The position numbers and the translations under genes were made by a program. The notes beneath the pieces are model-generated. The model saw nothing but the letters and a program-made list of their open reading frames with translations, ran no database searches and was not told the origin of the DNA. 64,000 nt of DNA from Chitinophaga solisilvae (GTDB taxonomy: Bacteria; Bacteroidota; Bacteroidia; Chitinophagales; Chitinophagaceae). Positions 1 to 9,258 of the stretch are shown piece by piece. Every line of letters begins with the position of its first letter. Positions within the stretch are counted from its first letter, which is position 1. The stretch lies in the NCBI RefSeq assembly GCF_009928525.1, contig NZ_JAABOK010000001.1:62001-126000 (forward strand), read 5' to 3'.

Positions 1-1433
1 TCAAGAACCTTGAATTGTTGCGAAGTGGCGGACGCTATTGTGATATTGGGAAAATGAGTGTATATAACAGCACAAAATTAGATATGTCAATATTCAGGAA
101 GGGCATAGCTTACAGTTTTCTGGATATGTACACTATGGGTACGTCAGATATGAAGATGATAAAAAGTGTAAATGCTGCAGTAGAAAAAGAAGTAAGGTCA
201 GGAGGATTTCCGGCGTTGCCTAAAAATGTTTTCGGGGCATCTCATGTAAAAGAAGGTTTTACTTTGATGGCTCAGGGAGATCATATAGGTAAAATTGTAT
301 TCGATATGACCCAACTTGATTTCTCTGTTTCCCGCCATGACGCTCTGTTTAATGAGAATGAAACCTATATAGTGACTGGCGGAATGGGAGCACTTGGAAT
401 AACGATAGCTCAGTGGATGGTATTGAATGGCGCTGTTCATATTGTATTAACAGGACGTAATGAACCATCAGCCGCCGTTGCAGCTCTTGTTGCTTCCATG
501 AATGCGGATGGTGGTAAGATAGTAATGATGAGAGGGGACATCAGCAACTATCAAAGTGTGGAACAGATGCTGAACAAAGTAAGATCAACATTACCCCCGA
601 TTAAAGGAATTATTCATGCAGCAGGAGTTGTTGATGACAGCATGCTGACCGAAATGGATGAGTCCAGGCTTATTGCTCCGATGCTCCCCAAGATTAACGG
701 CGCCTGGTTTTTGCATAGACTGACATTACAGGATGATTTGAGGTACTTTGTGCTTTTCTCATCCGCTGCATCAGTATTTGGTGGGGTCGGGCAGGGAAAT
801 TATGTGGCAGCTAATATTTTTTTGGATGCACTTTCCAGGATAAGGCAAGCAGAAGGGTTGCCTGTTATTTGCATAAATTGGGGATCTATTTCCGAGATTG
901 GAATGGCAGCCGCAAATGAAGTAAGAGGAAAGCGATTAAATAAGGAAGGATTAGGTGGCGTGTCCCGAAATACCTTTCTTAAGTTATTTGGCCATATTCT
1001 GAGGAATAATCTAACAGATGTTATCCCTATGCGTTTTAATCCGGATGAATTTATATTGTTTAATCCTTCCTATCTGAAAGATAATTTATTTGAAGTATTA
1101 CTTAAGAAGAAGAACAAGGGCAATGGCAACGAAGCGGAATGGATCAACGAACTACGTGCATGCGGAACCGTTGAAGAGGCCCGGTATATTATAGAGGAAA
1201 AAATAAAGGAATTGCTGTCCTTTATCATTAAAAAGCCCGCTTCCGCCATAGATAGTAATGTGCTTTTCAGGGATATGGGAATAGATTCTCTGATGTTAAC
1301 ACAGTTGCGGAATAGAATCCAGGATTTTTTAGGGATTACTATTCCTTTGGTTGCATTTAACAAGCATCCAAGAATAAAATCTGTATCGGCCTTTATAATA
1401 GGAGAGTATGATATGTTGAAATATAGGGTATAG
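1..1433 (+). CDS. Type I polyketide synthase, C-terminal end (ER-KR-ACP), 5' truncated by window
   Basis: The reading frame is open from the first bases, so this is the 3' end of a longer gene. It begins in the last part of a medium-chain enoylreductase domain (LLRSGGRYCDIGK). A ketoreductase domain follows, with the NADPH loop TGGMGALG near residue 122, a VDD motif in HAAGVVDDSM (the LDD-type signature of B-type KRs), and the catalytic Ser/Tyr in LFSSAASVFGG and GQGNYVAAN. The C-terminus is an acyl carrier protein whose phosphopantetheine serine lies in MGIDSLMLTQL. No thioesterase or reductase follows, and the protein stops about 35 residues after the ACP serine. ER-KR-ACP order is that of fully reducing, cis-acting type I PKS. 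The region is more AT-rich than the terpenoid and NRPS genes. Product release must depend on another protein or on a downstream partner not seen here. Substrate is unknown. Confidence 0.95.
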   Translation, partial: KNLELLRSGGRYCDIGKMSVYNSTKLDMSIFRKGIAYSFLDMYTMGTSDMKMIKSVNAAVEKEVRSGGFPALPKNVFGASHVKEGFTLMAQGDHIGKIVFDMTQLDFSVSRHDALFNENETYIVTGGMGALGITIAQWMVLNGAVHIVLTGRNEPSAAVAALVASMNADGGKIVMMRGDISNYQSVEQMLNKVRSTLPPIKGIIHAAGVVDDSMLTEMDESRLIAPMLPKINGAWFLHRLTLQDDLRYFVLFSSAASVFGGVGQGNYVAANIFLDALSRIRQAEGLPVICINWGSISEIGMAAANEVRGKRLNKEGLGGVSRNTFLKLFGHILRNNLTDVIPMRFNPDEFILFNPSYLKDNLFEVLLKKKNKGNGNEAEWINELRACGTVEEARYIIEEKIKELLSFIIKKPASAIDSNVLFRDMGIDSLMLTQLRNRIQDFLGITIPLVAFNKHPRIKSVSAFIIGEYDMLKYRV

Positions 1434-1470
1434 GTAATCGCTTCAGGTATTGGTTATGTAATCCTTAATA

Positions 1471-1647
1471 AGTAACCGGTAAGGCTACCGTATTTTTTGA
1501 GTGAAATTTTGTATTATACCCCATCAGCTATTCGCTTCCTCTTCCGGCTGATGAGCGACAAATTTTTTGCTGATATTACATGAAATATTACCGCAGTTGT
1601 TATCTGTAATTCCCTGAATAGTGTATCACATCAGCTTACCGGTTACT
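1471..1647. repeat. 13-bp perfect inverted repeat flanking the PKS/AraC intergenic space
   Basis: AGTAACCGGTAAG at 1471-1483 is the exact reverse complement of CTTACCGGTTACT at 1635-1647, with 151 bases between. The left arm overlaps the probable PKS terminator. No transposase lies between the arms. Function unknown; it could be a bidirectional terminator structure or a relic of an inserted element. Confidence 0.5.
1477..1499 (+). terminator. Probable Rho-independent terminator of the PKS gene
   Basis: A short stem CGGTA / TACCG around the loop AGGC is followed directly by TATTTTTTG. It lies 44 bases after the PKS stop codon. A second stem (CATCAGC at 1522-1528, GCTGATG at 1547-1553) lies further on, so the space between the convergent PKS and AraC genes is rich in hairpins. 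Confidence 0.6.
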
Positions 1648-1662
1648 TTCCTGTCAGTTATT

Positions 1663-2661
1663 TTACATATTCTTTCCGGTAAGGTTACTGCGTACTTCTC
1701 TGGGAAATATCCCGTAGTATCTGTGAAAAGCGTGACTGAACTTCGATGCGCTGCTGTATCCGACATCCCTGGAAATAGCGGCTATTTTGTCTGAGGTCTG
1801 TATCAGCAGCTTCATAGCTTTCTTCATCCTGGATTCTATCAGATAGTCCGTGAATGTCTTGTTTATTTCCATGAATATTTTTTTAGCCTTATATTCACTG
1901 ATGTGATACGCTTTCATGATATCGCCCAGCTGAAGCGGTTTTTGGAGATGTATATCAATGAAATGCATTACCTCGTACAGTAGTTGTACATCACTAATGC
2001 TATTTGCTGTCTCTGTATGAGCATGGAAATTTGTGAGTTGTTTATTGAAGTCAAAAAGCAACTCGGAGATTCTGATGTCCAGGTATTTGTCTGCTAAATG
2101 ACCAGTGAACTTACAGGTGATAATGCGCCGTATACATTCCCACAGGTCTGTGTCGATAGGGTAAACACCCATTGCATTGCGGATAACTCCTTCTTTAGAT
2201 ACCTGGCACAGAAAATCCGGTATCCTGGGATAACTGGTCCTCAGCGCTACGAGAGCCTTCATATTAATATAGAGTTGAACCATTATATGGGTCTCCCTGC
2301 TGAAATTACCGATGCCACAGCCATCGGCGGAGTATACCACGCTGTATTTCCCTTTCCCCTGCATGGAATACTTATGCTCATTGATCTCCGTGGCGACGGG
2401 AATCCGGGGCATGAAACTGAATAGAAATCCTCCGGTTTCAAATGAATACTGAAATACTACGTCTTCATTGGTATTACCGCAGAGTATTACCAGCTGGAAA
2501 TCTCCGACCGTCTTTTCCTGAATAAGAATGTGGGAGCTTTCTGATGTGATTACCCATTTGTCGGTCTCTGGTATAACAAACCTGTCTGATTTGAATCTTT
2601 CTATATCCTCCTGACGATATTTTCTGAGTGTTTTTACACTGTCTGAAATTGAAATAGACAT
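1663..2661 (-). CDS. AraC family transcriptional regulator
   Basis: A 332-residue protein with a C-terminal AraC/XylS DNA-binding domain over about residues 225-328. The first helix-turn-helix lies in LQLGDIMKAYHISEYKAKKI. The second is in IAAISRDVGYSSASKFSHAF, followed by the family's closing FHRYYGIFPREVR. The N-terminal 200 residues are a ligand- or partner-sensing part that I cannot assign to a named family. It is transcribed towards the PKS end and away from the terpenoid genes, separated from them by a 1.3-kb non-coding stretch. It is the only regulator gene near the cluster, so control of the PKS or of the terpenoid genes is plausible but is only inferred from position. The start ATG at 2661 gives MSISISDSVK and leaves no upstream alternative. 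Confidence 0.9.
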   Translation of the reverse strand: MSISISDSVKTLRKYRQEDIERFKSDRFVIPETDKWVITSESSHILIQEKTVGDFQLVILCGNTNEDVVFQYSFETGGFLFSFMPRIPVATEINEHKYSMQGKGKYSVVYSADGCGIGNFSRETHIMVQLYINMKALVALRTSYPRIPDFLCQVSKEGVIRNAMGVYPIDTDLWECIRRIITCKFTGHLADKYLDIRISELLFDFNKQLTNFHAHTETANSISDVQLLYEVMHFIDIHLQKPLQLGDIMKAYHISEYKAKKIFMEINKTFTDYLIESRMKKAMKLLIQTSDKIAAISRDVGYSSASKFSHAFHRYYGIFPREVRSNLTGKNM

Positions 2662-3950
2662 TTAAATAGGTTTGTAGTGTAACAATGGTAGAACAGCATG
2701 TCCATACTAAGATGGCATCAGTTAAGCATTGATGTTATACAGTTGCAGGATAAAAGACAGTGGAGACTGATGAGAGGGGTTTTGTATTCCAGTCAGGAAA
2801 ATATCCTGTGTCCGGAACACCTCATCTCGTTTCTGGTTAAAGCCATTAGGTATTAAGCTGAATATTTTTGCCGTACTGATGTGTTGATTTTGTACTTCCT
2901 TTTTTAGACTCCGGGTTATTTTTTTTAATTACGAAATGTTTTTAAAAATCGTTATGAAGAATGCAGGGGTTTTGGGAACGTGTGCCGGCCGGTTATAGCA
3001 GATCGCATATGGCAAATATCTGCGAATATTCTGAAATGAGTAAGCAGTAAGAATAAAAGGTCAATAAATTTCCGGATTTCCTGCATTGTGTGGAAGATAA
3101 TAATAAGGCTTCCTTACAAATTTTTATGAACTGCGGACAGTGTTCTATTGTATTGTTGTTTATTTATGGGAGAGGTGATGTGTGCCTGGAGAGAAGAGCG
3201 CGGTGTATTTGTTGTTGAGTTTGGATTGATGCCGGAAGCTAGGTGGAGGAGCTGGTTTTTGTAAGAAAAATGCTGTACGGGATACTAAAGCGCATCAGCG
3301 GGATATTAAAAGTATAGTATACTTTAAGCCTCATCTCTTAACTTTGGTCTTGTAAAGAAGAGTCAATAGTAATACACGACATTGCCGGAGGCGATATAAT
3401 ACGGGTGCCCGAAACGTATTCCGGGAAAATCCTGAGAAACTAATACAGTCGCATGTTGATGGAAATATTTTCCCCCGGGAACTGATATGATTTATCAGCG
3501 AAGGTTTGATCAGATAAGGAAGATGAATACTTAGTTGAACAGACAGGATATGACAACAATTCTGTGCAGGGACAGTAATGTTGTTAATTTCTGCTGCGTA
3601 AAAATGAATGATACCTGGTGTTGGAAGACAGGCGTTCTATTTCCCATGTTACCGATAGATATAATCGTGGTGAAGCATTTTAGCTGCCAGACCTGCTGAT
3701 AAGATATAGTGATCAGATCGTTGCGCCGGTTATTAAAACAGCACCTGCCAGGAATACTCCGCCTGGCTATGAAATACCGGTGGATATATGTCCTTTAGAT
3801 AGATTAATCAGGGAGAAATTATAACAGCAGACGGATGGATGATGATGCCCACGTTGGGCGTTTGTCTTATCATATGAGCTGTCAGGCAGATATTTTATGC
3901 TTTCGTTGAAGCGAATACATTTTTGGACATTGTTAACTTAAATTTTTTTT
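2662..3950. other. 1.3-kb AT-rich non-coding stretch
   Basis: I find no credible coding region, RNA gene or mobile element here. It separates the AraC gene from the DUF1330 gene, both reading outward, and so must hold the promoters of both. No clear TAnnTTTG element could be tied to either gene. Confidence 0.6.
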
Positions 3951-4241
3951 ATGGCAGCTTATTATACCGCCAGCTATGATATTCTTGATGAGGAAGAATA
4001 TGCAAAATACGGACCACCAGCCATGGAACTGATGCTTAAGTATGGCGCAGAGGTGCTTTCTATAGATTTTCAGGCAATTACCATTGAAGGTAACGGAAGG
4101 CATATGAATGCGATTGTTAGGTTTCCATCGGTAGAACTGGCACTGCAGTGCTATAATGACCCGGCTTATTTGCCGCTGAAGGAGCTCAGGTTGGGATGTA
4201 CAAAAGGATGTACTATGATGTTGTTGCATGGATTAACGTAG
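3951..4241 (+). CDS. DUF1330-family small protein
   Basis: A 96-residue protein beginning MAAYYTASYDILDEEEYAKY. The pattern is that of DUF1330 proteins, which are dimeric alpha/beta-barrel (ferredoxin-like) folds of about 95 residues: an N-terminal beta strand, then YGPPAMELMLKYGAEVL, a central strand EGNGRHMNAIVRFPS, and a helix with ALQCYNDPAYLPLKELR. The family has no settled biochemical role; members often sit beside biosynthetic or catabolic genes. It is the first gene on the + strand of the terpenoid region, 154 bases before a prenyl diphosphate synthase, so it may be part of the same transcription unit. Two cysteines in RLGCTKGCTMM are unusual for the family but have no known meaning. 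Confidence 0.8.
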   Translation: MAAYYTASYDILDEEEYAKYGPPAMELMLKYGAEVLSIDFQAITIEGNGRHMNAIVRFPSVELALQCYNDPAYLPLKELRLGCTKGCTMMLLHGLT

Positions 4242-4395
4242 TAAAAATATAATTGATAATAGTAGTTTTTGTATTCATTGCTGCACTGAGAACCCTATTT
4301 AAAGCAGAAGTTCTGTGCCACCTTTTGTTGTATCATGAAGTTACGGATGATTTTTGTTGACACCACCCGGATTTAAAAGCTCCAAAATAAAGGTT

Positions 4396-5370
4396 ATGAA
4401 TTCCCTGAATGATTTAACGGCCAGGTATTTCTCCTGGTGCAACCGTATTGAATATCCTGAAGAGCCACGTAGACTCTATGATGCCAGCCGCTATTTTTTA
4501 GAAAGCGGAGGAAAAAAAATAAGACCCGTTTTATGTCTGCTGGGTAATGATCTTTTTGAAGAAGTTACGGAAGATAGTTTCCATGCAGGGTATGCCCTTG
4601 ATTTATTCCACAATTCTTCGCTGGTACATGATGATATTATAGACCATGCCCCCCTGCGACGTGGAAGACCAACAATACACATCAAATACAGCCTGCCGAC
4701 AGCGATACTGACCGGAGATGTTTTTATAGCCAGGGCCTTTGCACACATCAATCATATCAGCGGAGAATACAGACATCAGATACATATGCAATTCTCCAAA
4801 GTTGTAACTGAGGTGTGTGAAGGCCAGCAGATAGACTTCGACCTGGAAAAAAAAGATCTCGCGCATGTTTCTTATGCGGAGTACCTGAAAATGATCACGC
4901 TCAAAACAGCTGCCCTGATGGCGACCAGCGTTAAAATAGGAGCTGCCATTGGCGGGGCGGATCCACAGGAACAGGCTTATTTATACGAGTTTGGAAAAAA
5001 CCTGGGTATTGCCTTCCAGATATATGATGATTACCTGGATGCATTTGGAGAACCCTCAGAAACCGGTAAGCAGCCAGGTGGCGATATTCTGGAAGACAAA
5101 AAAACGGCATTGCTTATTAAAGCCTGGGAGGCTGGCAGTACCGCACAGAAAAATGCATTGAAGAATGCCATGTCAAAAAAAGGGTTCGAAAAAGTATCTG
5201 CCGTTTTGGAACTATACAGGAATTGTAAGGTAGATACATGGGCTGCTGATAAAACATCGGAATATACCACCAAGGCTTTTTACTGCCTGGATATGATAAC
5301 TGGTATTGCGGCTGAGCGGAAGGCTGGCCTTATTGATCTCACCAATCAATTACTGGACCGCCGGTGCTGA
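4396..5370 (+). CDS. Trans-isoprenyl diphosphate synthase, copy 1 (GGPP/FPP synthase type)
   Basis: A 324-residue prenyltransferase of the polyprenyl synthetase family, which condenses IPP with allylic diphosphates. The first aspartate-rich motif is D79-D80-I-I-D83 in LVHDDIIDHAPLRRG; the second is D211-D212-Y-L-D215 in FQIYDDYLDAFGEP. GGKKIRP (about residues 39-44) is the IPP-binding motif. I chose ATG 4396 over an upstream TTG at 4354, because the paralogue at 14054 begins with the aligned MHSLEELS and the extra 14 residues look like leader. Product length (C15 or C20) cannot be fixed by eye; the neighbouring terpene synthase makes GGPP or FPP likely. A class III aminotransferase starts 35 bases downstream, so these are probably co-transcribed. 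Confidence 0.93.
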   Translation: MNSLNDLTARYFSWCNRIEYPEEPRRLYDASRYFLESGGKKIRPVLCLLGNDLFEEVTEDSFHAGYALDLFHNSSLVHDDIIDHAPLRRGRPTIHIKYSLPTAILTGDVFIARAFAHINHISGEYRHQIHMQFSKVVTEVCEGQQIDFDLEKKDLAHVSYAEYLKMITLKTAALMATSVKIGAAIGGADPQEQAYLYEFGKNLGIAFQIYDDYLDAFGEPSETGKQPGGDILEDKKTALLIKAWEAGSTAQKNALKNAMSKKGFEKVSAVLELYRNCKVDTWAADKTSEYTTKAFYCLDMITGIAAERKAGLIDLTNQLLDRRC

Positions 5371-5405
5371 TTCAAACCGGAAATTTATTTATGAAATGAA
5401 CTTTT

Positions 5406-6758
5406 ATGGAAGAAAAAGTAATTAAATCAGAAATACAGCAGATTATAGCGGATAACTCCGACTATACATTTTTTCCGTGGAACTTCCAGAAAGGATGGAC
5501 GCCGGTTACGGTAGCTCATGCATCGGGAGTTTACCTGTATGATTATAACGGGAAACGTTACATAGATTTTTCGTCCGGGTTATTTAACGTGAACATCGGG
5601 CATGGGCAGCAGCGGGTGACAGCAGCTGTAGCAAAGCAAATGCAGGAGGTGGCCTATGTGGTGCCGGAACAGGTGACGCGCATCAGAGGGGAGCTGGGAA
5701 AGAAACTGGCTGCCATCTCACCGGGAAATCTGAAGAAAACCCTGTTCACCGTATGTGGCGCCAGCGCTATTGAAAATGCTATCAAGCTGGCGCGGATCTA
5801 TACCGGTAAATATAAAATCATTGGCCGTTACCGTGCCTATCATGGTGCTACCTATGCGACTATGAGTGTAGGCGGAGATTCTTCGAAGCTGGCGCACGAC
5901 GCACACCAGGCGCCCGGCTTCGTACATGTGGAAGATCCGTATTGTTATCGCTGCCCTTTCGGACAAGAAGCAGGTAGCTGTCAGCAGCAATGCGTAGCGC
6001 ATGTAGAAAGGATTATTGAATTTGAAGGCCCTCAGAACATCGCTGCTATCATTATGGAGGGAGAAAGCGGTGCTTCCGGCTGTATCAAGTATCCTCCCGG
6101 ATACCTGCTGAAAATAAGGGAGCTGTGCAATAAAAATAATATCCTGTTAATCGTGGATGAAGTGCTGAGTGGTTTTGGCAGAACCGGCAAATGGTTCGCG
6201 GCTGAATTGCATGGCGTTGTTCCCGACATTATGGCTACTTCTAAAGGCATTACCTCCGCCTATCTTCCGCTGGGTGCTATCACTGTCAGCGAACCCATTG
6301 CAGCGTTTTTTGATGATAAATTTTTCCCGCTGGGACTTACCAATGTGGCGCACCCGGTAACCTGTGCGGCAGCGCTGGAAGTGTTGAAAATTTATGAAGA
6401 GGACCACCTCATTGAGAATGCTGCCGCGATGGGAAATTATATTTTACAACGCGTTAAGGAAATGCAGCAGCATCATCCCTGCATAGGAGATATCAGGTTT
6501 ACAGGATTATTGGGCTGCCTGGAGCTGGTAAAGAACCGGGAAACGAAAGAACCAATGGCTCCGTACGATGAAAACCCTGAAGGGATGAAAGTGATGATTC
6601 AACTGGGCAATAAGCTGAAAGAACTGGGCATGAGTACTTTCCTTCGCTGGAATTTTCTTTTCATTGCCCCGCCGCTATGTATTACAAAAGAGGAAGCAGA
6701 TGAAGGGCTGGCTATCATTGATGAGGCTTTATTCCTGGCAGATGAATATACGTCATGA
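5406..6758 (+). CDS. Class III PLP-dependent aminotransferase
   Basis: A 450-residue fold-type I aminotransferase. The N-terminal part places the substrate channel (GVYLYDYNGKRYIDFSSG). The PLP phosphate region is CGASAIENAIKLAR, and the ring-stacking region is RYRAYHGATYATMS. LIVDEVLSGFGRTG holds the conserved aspartate that binds the pyridine nitrogen, and ATSKGITSAYLPLGA holds the Schiff-base lysine. This class moves amino groups between amine or omega-amino substrates and keto acids or aldehydes. A cysteine-rich insert (DPYCYRCPFG, then C-QQQC) is found in a subset of class III enzymes. It sits between a prenyl diphosphate synthase and a P450, spaced 35 and 42 bases, so it looks like part of the terpenoid operon and not a housekeeping gene. 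The natural substrate is unknown; amination of an oxidised terpenoid is an inference. Confidence 0.92.
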   Translation: MEEKVIKSEIQQIIADNSDYTFFPWNFQKGWTPVTVAHASGVYLYDYNGKRYIDFSSGLFNVNIGHGQQRVTAAVAKQMQEVAYVVPEQVTRIRGELGKKLAAISPGNLKKTLFTVCGASAIENAIKLARIYTGKYKIIGRYRAYHGATYATMSVGGDSSKLAHDAHQAPGFVHVEDPYCYRCPFGQEAGSCQQQCVAHVERIIEFEGPQNIAAIIMEGESGASGCIKYPPGYLLKIRELCNKNNILLIVDEVLSGFGRTGKWFAAELHGVVPDIMATSKGITSAYLPLGAITVSEPIAAFFDDKFFPLGLTNVAHPVTCAAALEVLKIYEEDHLIENAAAMGNYILQRVKEMQQHHPCIGDIRFTGLLGCLELVKNRETKEPMAPYDENPEGMKVMIQLGNKLKELGMSTFLRWNFLFIAPPLCITKEEADEGLAIIDEALFLADEYTS

Positions 6759-6800
6759 CTAAATTTTCAAACTTTACTTATAACTTTAAAATCTTCTCCA

Positions 6801-8018
6801 ATGGTTAATCACAATATCAATTTTTTCTCTAAACCTTATCAGGATAATCCGTATCGCTACTATCAGGAGATGCATGAACAATATCCGCTCTTTTTCCACG
6901 AACCTACCAACAGTTATGTCATCAGTTCATACGAAGATGTAGAGCGTGCGCTTAAAGATCCGGTGTTTTCTTCACGTAACTATTCCTGGCAGGTGGAGCC
7001 CCTGAACGGGGTAACCATTCTGCAGATGGAAGGAAAGGAGCATACCCAGTACCGTAATACAGTTGCTTCCAACTTCCACAGGCAGGATCTGGTGGAACAG
7101 ACTTTACCGCTGATCCGGAAAAATGTGGCTTCCCTGTTCGATGCCTTTAAAGGCCGGAAGGTAATAGATCTGAGGAAGGAATTTACGGCATTGCTTCCGC
7201 TGAGAGTCATCATAGATATGTTGGGATTGCCTGAAAAAGACCTGCCGGTTTTTCAGTTCTGGTATCATGCTTTCGCACGCTTCCTGCAGAATATTAACGG
7301 GAGTGAAACTGTTATCCAGGAAGGAAAGGCTGCGATGGATGCTTTCCGGGACTATGTGGACAATATCGTGGATGAACGCACGGAGAATCCGGGCAATGAT
7401 CTGATATCTGTTTTGTGCAGTGCGCAAATGGAAGGCAAAAGAATGTCCAAGGAACGCATTGTAGGATATTGCGCCCTGCTGTTACACGGAGGTGGGGAAA
7501 CAACGGATAAGGCTATTGCAAGCCTGTTCCGCAACCTGCTCTTACACCCCGATCAGCTGGCATTGCTGAAGCAGGACAGAAGCCTGCTGGATGCTGCTAT
7601 AACAGAATCGCTGCGCTACTCGCCGCCGGCGCACATGATACTCAGAACAACGAATGAAAAGGTAAAGGTCAGCGGTGGAGAAATACCGGAGAATGCAACG
7701 GTAGTATGTATGCTGGGTGCTGCCAATCGTGATAGGCGCCGGTTTAAGAACCCGGACGAATTTAACATCCTGCGTAAGGAACTTGATACTAAAACGGCCT
7801 ATACCGGAATTACCAACCTGGCTACTTTCGGAATGGGACCGCATGTATGCCTGGGCGTACAGCTGGCTATCATGGAAATGCAGGTGGCATCCGATTTTGT
7901 GCTGGATTATATGGAAGAGTTTCAGTTTGCTGATGGAGGCGATCCGGGAGAGGTGGGTATTTTTACCCGTTATCCGGACAGCCTGCCTATCAGATTTAAG
8001 GCCAGAGAGGAAAATTAA
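6801..8018 (+). CDS. Cytochrome P450
   Basis: A 405-residue soluble bacterial P450. The I-helix oxygen-activation site reads LLLHGGGETTDKA, an acid-alcohol pair Glu-Thr in place of the usual Asp-Thr. The K-helix ExxR is ESLR in TESLRYSPPAH. The heme-binding loop is FGMGPHVCLG with the ligand Cys350. There is no membrane anchor or fused reductase, so ferredoxin and ferredoxin reductase must come from elsewhere. It starts 42 bases after the aminotransferase and closes the + strand run of this half of the cluster. It is the likely hydroxylase of the terpene skeleton; substrate and position of attack cannot be read from the sequence. Confidence 0.96.
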   Translation: MVNHNINFFSKPYQDNPYRYYQEMHEQYPLFFHEPTNSYVISSYEDVERALKDPVFSSRNYSWQVEPLNGVTILQMEGKEHTQYRNTVASNFHRQDLVEQTLPLIRKNVASLFDAFKGRKVIDLRKEFTALLPLRVIIDMLGLPEKDLPVFQFWYHAFARFLQNINGSETVIQEGKAAMDAFRDYVDNIVDERTENPGNDLISVLCSAQMEGKRMSKERIVGYCALLLHGGGETTDKAIASLFRNLLLHPDQLALLKQDRSLLDAAITESLRYSPPAHMILRTTNEKVKVSGGEIPENATVVCMLGAANRDRRRFKNPDEFNILRKELDTKTAYTGITNLATFGMGPHVCLGVQLAIMEMQVASDFVLDYMEEFQFADGGDPGEVGIFTRYPDSLPIRFKAREEN

Positions 8019-8064
8019 TTATTTGCAGATCTATAGTCTGCGTATAGGATCCGGGAAAGTAATA

Positions 8065-8144
8065 ATAATCTGCAAAAGCGGTGAAAGAAAACCAGGGTGC
8101 ATTGATGTCAATGACCAAATGGAATCACTGCTTTTGCAGATTAT
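8065..8144. terminator. Long hairpin between convergent P450 and hydrolase genes
   Basis: Arms of 19 bases (ATAATCTGCAAAAGCGGTG and CACTGCTTTTGCAGATTAT) pair at 18 of 19 positions around a 42-base loop. The loop itself contains CATTGATGTCAATG, a nested 6-bp palindrome. It sits midway between two convergent stops, which suits a bidirectional terminator, although no strong T run follows. A smaller inverted pair GCAGA / TCTGC (8025-8041) lies just after the P450 stop. Confidence 0.5.
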
Positions 8145-8246
8145 CGTCTCCGTTAAAGGAGTTGTTGAAATAGGAGCGATGCTGTTTGTCCGGCGATCGT
8201 GGGATAATCACCGGATTTTTTGGAACTGCAAAAAAAGAACAGCGGG

Positions 8247-9173
8247 TTACAAATTTTCTTTAAAGAAAGGAATAGCCCTGTTTAATGCCTGCTTAACCGC
8301 TTCGGGGTGGTCATAAAGTTCGTAATGCGAGAATCCTTCTATCACCAGCAGTTCTTTTTTCGTAGCAGCAGCGCGGCGGTATATTTCATACCCGTCTCTG
8401 TAGGCGCCGAAGCCTCCGGTCCTGTTACCTATGATTATCAGCAGCGGCTGCGTCAGCAAGGTTTCGCACAGATAGAACGCATCCCATCCTATACTCGCAG
8501 ACAGATGGGAATACACTGCGCCAACGGCTGCTCCGGGTGCATTTCCCCTGGATGTTTTATAATAATCTGTAGCTCCTAGAACATCTGTGTCCGTGATACC
8601 GGCCTTTTTTACTTCTTCTACGGATGCCGGCAGATAATGTAGCATTAACAGCTCTCCTCCTTTCACTTCGTTTGTTCGCTGACCAGCAATATTCTCCAGT
8701 GCCGATATCAGATTGTTACCCAGAAACCCATCGCGCATCAGGCGGCCATAGTTAACACCGGTAACTGAAACTACTGCCTTAATACGCCGTTCTGTCATGG
8801 CGATGTTCAGGGAATAGCCACCGCCCCCGCATACTCCCAGGATGCCTATCCTGTCTGCATCTGCGTAAGGGAGCGTCAGCAGATAATCGATGGCATACCG
8901 GACATCATCCGTACGTTGATGAGGGTTTTCGATATTTCGGGGACTGCCCCCGCTTTCTCCCTGGAAGGATGCGTCAAATGCCAGTACCAAAAATCCGGCT
9001 GCGGCCATTGCAGCACCATAAATATTTCCGGCAGTCTGTTCTTTACAACTGCCGATCGGATGCATGGATATGATAACCGGGTATTTTTCACCTTCGCTGA
9101 AACCGGGAGGGAAATATAGTACCCCTGCGTTGTCCCAGGCAACGTTCTTAAATTTTATTGCTTGTGTGTTCAT
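8247..9173 (-). CDS. Alpha/beta hydrolase, dienelactone-hydrolase-like, copy 1
   Basis: A 308-residue alpha/beta hydrolase. The nucleophile elbow reads GILGVCGGGGYSLN, so the nucleophile would be a cysteine as in dienelactone hydrolases, not the usual serine. The oxyanion region is IISMHPIGSCKEQTAG, and the final histidine is likely that in EGFSHYELYDHPE near the C-terminus. There is no signal peptide, so it is cytoplasmic. A paralogue follows upstream at 9259-10230 with the same CGGGG elbow and the same KEQTAG and GESxG-RxxENPH-RT-DV segments, so the pair arose by duplication. The two, the alcohol dehydrogenase and the SDR all read leftward with short gaps and probably form one operon. Substrate unknown; ester or lactone formation or cleavage on the terpenoid is a guess. 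Confidence 0.88.
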   Translation of the reverse strand: MNTQAIKFKNVAWDNAGVLYFPPGFSEGEKYPVIISMHPIGSCKEQTAGNIYGAAMAAAGFLVLAFDASFQGESGGSPRNIENPHQRTDDVRYAIDYLLTLPYADADRIGILGVCGGGGYSLNIAMTERRIKAVVSVTGVNYGRLMRDGFLGNNLISALENIAGQRTNEVKGGELLMLHYLPASVEEVKKAGITDTDVLGATDYYKTSRGNAPGAAVGAVYSHLSASIGWDAFYLCETLLTQPLLIIIGNRTGGFGAYRDGYEIYRRAAATKKELLVIEGFSHYELYDHPEAVKQALNRAIPFFKENL

Positions 9174-9258
9174 CAGGATTACATTTTAATATCATCCGCT
9201 TTTCAGGCGGTATCAGTATCAGCTGCAGGGAGTATATTATTTATACGCTTACATCAGT

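Noticed and set aside
2098-2424. 108-codon + strand open frame
   Set aside because: It lies within the AraC gene on the other strand and has no family features.
4354-4395. TTG start for prenyl synthase copy 1
   Set aside because: The paralogue starts at the residue aligned with ATG 4396, and the extra 14 residues are not conserved.
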